Assembly: GCA_947630345.1 (NCBI GenBank)
Contig: CANRHF010000071.1
Location: 1 to 9,552 of the forward strand
From: an uncultured Oscillospiraceae bacterium
GTDB lineage: Bacteria; Bacillota; Clostridia; Oscillospirales; Oscillospiraceae
Length of the DNA stretch: 9,552 nt
Reading direction: 5' to 3'
Shown: positions 6,894 to 9,552 of the stretch, piece by piece
Layout: every line of letters starts with the position of its first letter
How positions within the stretch are numbered: the stretch's first letter is position 1
The notes under the pieces: generated by a model
Seen by the model: the letters and a program-made list of their open reading frames with translations, nothing else
The model's database searches: none
Told to the model about the DNA's origin: nothing
Made by a program: the position numbers and the translations under genes

Positions 6894-7820
6894 TTATCGC
6901 TTCTTTTCCTTGGCCCGCTTGTCGTTGATGATGTCCATGTGCTCGGCGGTGATCAGGGTGACGTTGTTCTGCTTTGCCCACTCCACGCAGCCCTTCAGGG
7001 CCGTGGGCAGGAAGATCCGGGGCACATTCACCAGCTTGGCGCAGGCCTCCTCCGTGAATTTCACGGTATCGTCGATCCGGTTGGCGGCGTATTTCACGGA
7101 ATCCACGGTGGTGGCCCGGACCGGCAGCAGCTCCGGAATGGCCCAGGAGAACTTGGTATACCAGAAGTTTTTGCTGTCCCGGTAGCCGTAGTCCACCGGC
7201 ACTCGGGGGAAGTCCGTGGCCTTGACGCCATTGATAATGCCGTTGTACTGCTTCTCCTTCATGAGAATTTTGTCGATGCGCAGAATAAAGTGGGCCCCAA
7301 ACTGGGAGGTGATGCCGTTGAAGTCGTGGTAGGGCGGTTCGTAGCCGTTAAGCTGGCCGGGCTGGTCGTCCTGGGCATGGTCCAGCTCCCGCATCCAGGT
7401 ACACTCGAAGACCTGGAAGGACTCGGTAATCACCTGGGGGAATTTTTCCTGGGGATGATCGGCGGCCATCAGCCCGTCCTCAAAGTGGAACAGGCAGTTT
7501 TTCATCTTCTCGGCGGGGGTGTCCCCGGGCCAGCCCATGCGGACGGCCTCTTTGAAATACTTCCGCTTGTCGGGAATGAAGTTGATGGCGCACTTGCCGT
7601 AGCGCAGCAGGTTCTGCGCGGTGTTGGAGGAGTTGCGGCAGTTGAGAAGCATGGCGTAGTAGTCCTTCCCCGCCACGTAGTAGGGGGCGATCAGGCTGTA
7701 AGGCCCGCAGGTGGTGGTTCCCTCCGGCGTCAGGGTGCTGATCAGCACCGTGGGCATGGGATAATAGGCGGAGGTCTGATAGAAATTGTCTACGATCCTT
7801 AAATTCTTGAAGCTGCTCAT
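6894..7820 (-). CDS. Flavin-reductase-like (FMN split-barrel) protein with protochlorophyllide-reductase-like C-terminal tail
   Basis: The 308-residue protein has an N-terminal flavin-reductase-like split barrel: YPMPTVLISTLTPEGTTT (20-37), PYSLIAPYYVAGKDYYAMLL (40-59), RNSSNTAQNLLRYGKCAINFI (62-82), and GAHFILRIDKIL (175-186). Such domains bind FMN and reduce it or pass electrons from NAD(P)H. Residues 253-300 (VKFTEEACAKLVNVPRIF, then the helix around CVEWAKQNNVTLITAEHMD) resemble the small PCP_red domain found at the end of light-independent protochlorophyllide reductase subunit B and in other redox proteins. The ATG at 7820 forms a 4-base ATGA overlap with the TetR stop and has AAGGAGT about 8 bases upstream; the frame stays open to 7904 inside the TetR gene, but without support. 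A role as electron donor for corrinoid activation, or as a flavin enzyme on the substrate, is inference. Confidence 0.87.
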   Translation of the reverse strand: MSSFKNLRIVDNFYQTSAYYPMPTVLISTLTPEGTTTCGPYSLIAPYYVAGKDYYAMLLNCRNSSNTAQNLLRYGKCAINFIPDKRKYFKEAVRMGWPGDTPAEKMKNCLFHFEDGLMAADHPQEKFPQVITESFQVFECTWMRELDHAQDDQPGQLNGYEPPYHDFNGITSQFGAHFILRIDKILMKEKQYNGIINGVKATDFPRVPVDYGYRDSKNFWYTKFSWAIPELLPVRATTVDSVKYAANRIDDTVKFTEEACAKLVNVPRIFLPTALKGCVEWAKQNNVTLITAEHMDIINDKRAKEKKR

Positions 7821-8356
7821 GGGTTGACTCCTTTCAGTAATTTGTTGAAGGCTTGGCGGATTTGGGAATAGGGATACTTTTTTGTGCTGAAGGACAGAAC
7901 GCACTCCGCCAAAAAAACGGTGATGTCTTCACCGGGGTCCACGCCGAAACGGTTCAGAAGGGTCTGTAGAAGCCCTTCCAGCTGCCGCCGCAGCAGCAGG
8001 TGCCGGTCGTCATACTCGAACCCATCCTTTCCGTCCCGGATGTCGAAGGTGGTCAGATATTGATGGGTCTCCTCAAACCGGCGCATGGCGTTGTAAAGCT
8101 CCTCCAAGCCCTGGCCCGGGGTGGCGGCCCGGCGCATCAGGGCGTCCATGACCTCCAGGGCCGCCTGCCAGTCCTCCAGCACCACGCAGCCCACCAGGTA
8201 TTCCTTGGAGGGGAAGTAGTTGTACAACGTCCCCGCCGCTACGCCGCAGGCCGCGGCGATCTGGCGCATGGTGAAGGTCCTGTATCCCGGGGCGGTGAGG
8301 ACCCGCCGGGCCTCCCGAATGGCGTTGTCACGCAGACTGTCGATGATTTTTGGCAT
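7817..8356 (-). CDS. TetR-family transcriptional regulator
   Basis: The 179-residue protein has a typical TetR N-terminal DNA-binding domain: RDNAIREARRVL (9-20), then the helix-turn-helix FTMRQIAAACGVAAGTLYNYFPSKEYL (28-54). The remaining 120 residues are helical and would form the ligand-binding and dimer domain; they are not recognisable beyond that. It is the first gene of the operon and its stop overlaps the start of the flavin-reductase-like gene (ATGA). AAAAGGAGG lies 6 bases before the ATG. A perfect palindrome at 8371-8384 sits between the promoter and this gene, so the protein probably represses its own operon until a ligand, plausibly the methylated substrate or its product, binds. 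Ligand identity is unknown. Confidence 0.93.
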   Translation of the reverse strand: MPKIIDSLRDNAIREARRVLTAPGYRTFTMRQIAAACGVAAGTLYNYFPSKEYLVGCVVLEDWQAALEVMDALMRRAATPGQGLEELYNAMRRFEETHQYLTTFDIRDGKDGFEYDDRHLLLRRQLEGLLQTLLNRFGVDPGEDITVFLAECVLSFSTKKYPYSQIRQAFNKLLKGVNP

Positions 8357-8370
8357 AGACGCCTCCTTTT

Positions 8371-8384
8371 ATGAACGTGTTCAT
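8371..8384 (-). promoter_or_regulatory. Predicted TetR operator (perfect palindrome)
   Basis: ATGAAC-GT-GTTCAT is a perfect inverted repeat with 6-base arms and a 2-base spacer. It lies between the -10 box at 8388-8393 and the ribosome site of the TetR gene, covering the expected transcription start. Size, symmetry and place are typical of an autoregulatory TetR-family operator. I found only this one copy in the window. Confidence 0.72.
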
Positions 8385-8387
8385 TTA

Positions 8388-8416
8388 ACTATACCATTTT
8401 TGTGAATGACTGTCAA
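8388..8416 (-). promoter_or_regulatory. Predicted sigma-70-type promoter of the corrinoid operon
   Basis: On the minus strand TTGACA (8411-8416) and TATAGT (8388-8393) are separated by exactly 17 bases: a perfect -35 and a five-of-six -10. Transcription should start near 8381, inside the palindrome at 8371-8384, and read through the TetR gene into the demethylase genes. This is the only convincing promoter seen for the operon. Confidence 0.8.
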
Positions 8417-8512
8417 TAACAGGCCAAAAATTTTTCAAAAAATTATAGAATATGATCAGAACTTGGAAGGGATTCTCTTCCGAAGAAAGCGGATTCTTAT
8501 TAAAAATGTCCA

Positions 8513-8541
8513 TAGAATTTCGCTAAAAAACCTGTTATAAT
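8513..8541 (+). promoter_or_regulatory. Possible promoter of the 8574-9056 membrane protein gene
   Basis: A perfect TATAAT at 8536-8541 lies 32 bases before the ATG at 8574 in an AT-rich region. The -35 position 17 bases upstream reads TAGAAT (8513-8518), only a partial match. The -10 is convincing and the -35 weak. It points away from the operon promoter, about 95 bases from it. The rest of the 8357-8573 gap is AT-rich and shows no other gene or repeat. Confidence 0.5.
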
Positions 8542-8573
8542 TTCTATCGGCAGGGAAGGGGGGAAAATAAAAT

Positions 8574-9056
8574 ATGGAAGGTTTTACGTTGACGTTGGCG
8601 CTGGTGGACGCGATCCCGGTGCTGCTCTTCGGCGGCAGTATTCTTCTGGTCGCCGGCAGGTTCGGCAGTCCGTGCTTTCTCATAGGCGGGCTGCTCAGCA
8701 CGCTGGCAGGCTGCTGCAAGGTGGCGTGGAAGCTGATCCTGGGGATCTGGAAAAAGGACGTCAAGTGGCTGAACAAGCCCTTCGTTCCCATGCAGGCCGC
8801 CGGATTTTTGCTGATCCTGGCGTCTCTGGCGGTGGACTTCGGGAAAATTTCCTGGGCTGCCCTGGAGGCCGCGGTGATACGCTTTCCCGCCGCGCTCTTT
8901 TTCCTGATCTGGCTGTTCGTCATGGGAGCCATGGGCTGGTACCGGAAGAACCGATTTGACGGGTCCGCCAGGGCAAACTGGACGGCCCAAATTCTCAACT
9001 GCGCCGGGCAGGGCGCCCTGTTTTTGGGCGTTCTAGCCGCCTTGAGCGCGGGCTAG
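8574..9056 (+). CDS. Small multi-pass membrane protein, paralogue of the operon's last gene
   Basis: The 160-residue product has about five hydrophobic segments, consistent with an inner-membrane protein; no known family is recognised. It aligns from its first residues with the protein encoded at 1-452: FT (4-5), ALVD (9-12), P15, LFG (18-20), K49-x2-WKL (49-54), LN (66-67), F70, P72, Q74 and GF (77-78), with one gap of five residues between the halves. A GGGGGG-rich ribosome site (8558-8563) lies about 10 bases before the ATG, and a -10 box at 8536-8541 precedes it. It is divergent from the corrinoid operon. Duplicated copies flanking the cluster suggest a related job, perhaps in substrate entry, sensing or product exit; that is inference. 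Confidence 0.87.
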   Translation: MEGFTLTLALVDAIPVLLFGGSILLVAGRFGSPCFLIGGLLSTLAGCCKVAWKLILGIWKKDVKWLNKPFVPMQAAGFLLILASLAVDFGKISWAALEAAVIRFPAALFFLIWLFVMGAMGWYRKNRFDGSARANWTAQILNCAGQGALFLGVLAALSAG

Positions 9057-9117
9057 AGTCCCGGATATTCAACGAAAATTATAGCGGAGGAACCATCGGG
9101 CCGCCGAAAGCCGCTCC

Positions 9118-9129
9118 CGGGGATCCCCG
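9118..9129. repeat. 12-base perfect palindrome in the 99-base gap before the symporter gene
   Basis: CGGGGATCCCCG reads the same on both strands. It has no loop and no T-run after it, so it is a poor terminator; it may be an operator or chance in GC-rich DNA. The same gap (9057-9155) holds a small possible stem TCGG/CCGA at 9096-9107 and no convincing promoter. Confidence 0.3.
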
Positions 9130-9155
9130 CTTATGAAAAAGGAGGAAACCGGAAC

Positions 9156-9552
9156 ATGGAGAAAAAGAAACTGACTCCGTTCCAAACCGCCGCCTTCGGC
9201 GTCGGCGCCGTGGGCAAGGACATGGTCTATGCCCTGTCCGCCACCTACGTCATGGCGTACTACCAGGACATCCTGGGCCTGCCCGCCATGTTCGTGGGCA
9301 CGATTTTGATGATCGCCCGGATTTTTGACGCCCTGAACGACCCCTTCATGGGCATTCTGGTGGCCAAGACCCGGACCCGCTGGGGTCGGTTCCGCCCCTG
9401 GCTGTTCAGCGGCACGGTGCTCAACGCCGTGGTGCTCTACGCCCTCTTCGCCGCTCCCCATGTCGAGGGGGTGCCCCTGATGGTCTATTTCACCGTGATC
9501 TACATCCTCTGGGGCGTCACCTACACCATGATGGACATTCCCTACTGGTCCA
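9156..9552 (+). CDS. GPH-family (MelB-like) cation:glycoside/hexuronide symporter, N-terminal part
   Basis: The first 132 residues of a major-facilitator-type transporter are present and the gene runs off the right edge (the full family length is about 450). Family motifs are clear: FGVGAVGKDMVYAL (14-27), MIARIFDALNDPFMG (52-66), TRTRWGRFRPW (72-82) and YTMMDIPYW (123-131). The five residues that make the sodium site of Salmonella MelB (D55, N58, D59, T121, D124) are all present with a constant shift of three: D58, N61, D62, T124, D127, so cation coupling is expected. GGAGG at 9141-9145 lies 10 bases before the ATG. It imports a sugar, glycoside, glucuronide or similar substrate into the cytoplasm. 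It is 99 bases after the membrane protein gene on the same strand, so shared transcription is possible. Substrate is unknown. Confidence 0.92.
   Translation, partial: MEKKKLTPFQTAAFGVGAVGKDMVYALSATYVMAYYQDILGLPAMFVGTILMIARIFDALNDPFMGILVAKTRTRWGRFRPWLFSGTVLNAVVLYALFAAPHVEGVPLMVYFTVIYILWGVTYTMMDIPYWS

Noticed and set aside
6792..7802. Plus-strand 336-residue frame
   Set aside because: It is antisense to the flavin-reductase-like gene, with no domain or ribosome site and the composition of a shadow frame.
8465..8481. Short inverted repeat GGAAG...CTTCC in the divergent gap
   Set aside because: The five-base arms with an imperfect extension are too short to separate from chance, and there is no T-run or matching operator copy.
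8456..8998. Minus-strand frame opposite the 8574-9056 gene
   Set aside because: It has no family features and no ribosome site, while the plus-strand frame encodes a membrane protein with a clear paralogue.
9133..9174. Upstream ATG before the symporter gene giving a 13-codon frame
   Set aside because: It has no ribosome site of its own, and the GGAGG at 9141-9145 serves the ATG at 9156, which starts the conserved protein.

Overview
The window is GC-rich, uses strong AGGAGG-type ribosome binding sites and is densely packed. Gene content (corrinoid methyl transfer, pterin methyltransferase, GPH symporter, TetR regulator) suggests an anaerobic high-GC Clostridia genome, perhaps an Oscillospiraceae-type gut organism. 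That placement is inference from gene families and base composition only.

Main feature: from about 8380 down to the left edge, eleven genes lie head to tail on the minus strand with gaps of at most 25 bases and several 1-4 base overlaps, so they read as one operon. In transcription order they are: TetR regulator (7817-8356), flavin-reductase-like protein with a protochlorophyllide-reductase-like tail (6894-7820), uroporphyrinogen-decarboxylase-like methyltransferase (5711-6883), an unlisted 43-residue small protein (5569-5700), a methyltetrahydrofolate:corrinoid-type methyltransferase (4750-5559), a B12-binding corrinoid protein (4099-4737), a [2Fe-2S]/ASKHA corrinoid activator (2666-4099), a cysteine-rich DUF2284 protein (2145-2669), an NmrA-like SDR protein (1271-2119), a DUF1295 membrane protein (470-1267), and a small multi-pass membrane protein that runs off the left edge (1-452).

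The four parts of a corrinoid-dependent demethylase are all present: methyltransferase I (UroD-like), corrinoid protein, methyltransferase II (pterin-type) and activating enzyme. The likely flow is methylated substrate to Co(I)-corrinoid protein, then methyl to tetrahydrofolate, with the ASKHA protein rescuing oxidised Co(II). The flavin-reductase-like and DUF2284 proteins may feed electrons to this rescue, and the SDR and DUF1295 proteins may act on the demethylated product; both roles are inference. The substrate is not identifiable from sequence.

Control: upstream of the TetR gene there is a near-consensus sigma-70-type promoter on the minus strand (TTGACA, 17-base spacer, TATAGT) followed at once by a perfect 6-2-6 palindrome over the expected transcription start, a classic autoregulatory TetR operator.

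Right flank, plus strand: a 160-residue membrane protein (8574-9056) that is a clear paralogue of the last gene of the operon, then the first 132 residues of a GPH-family cation:sugar symporter (9156 to the right edge). No RNA genes, mobile elements, CRISPR arrays or gene-free stretch over 300 bases were seen; the longest intergenic gap is 8357-8573.
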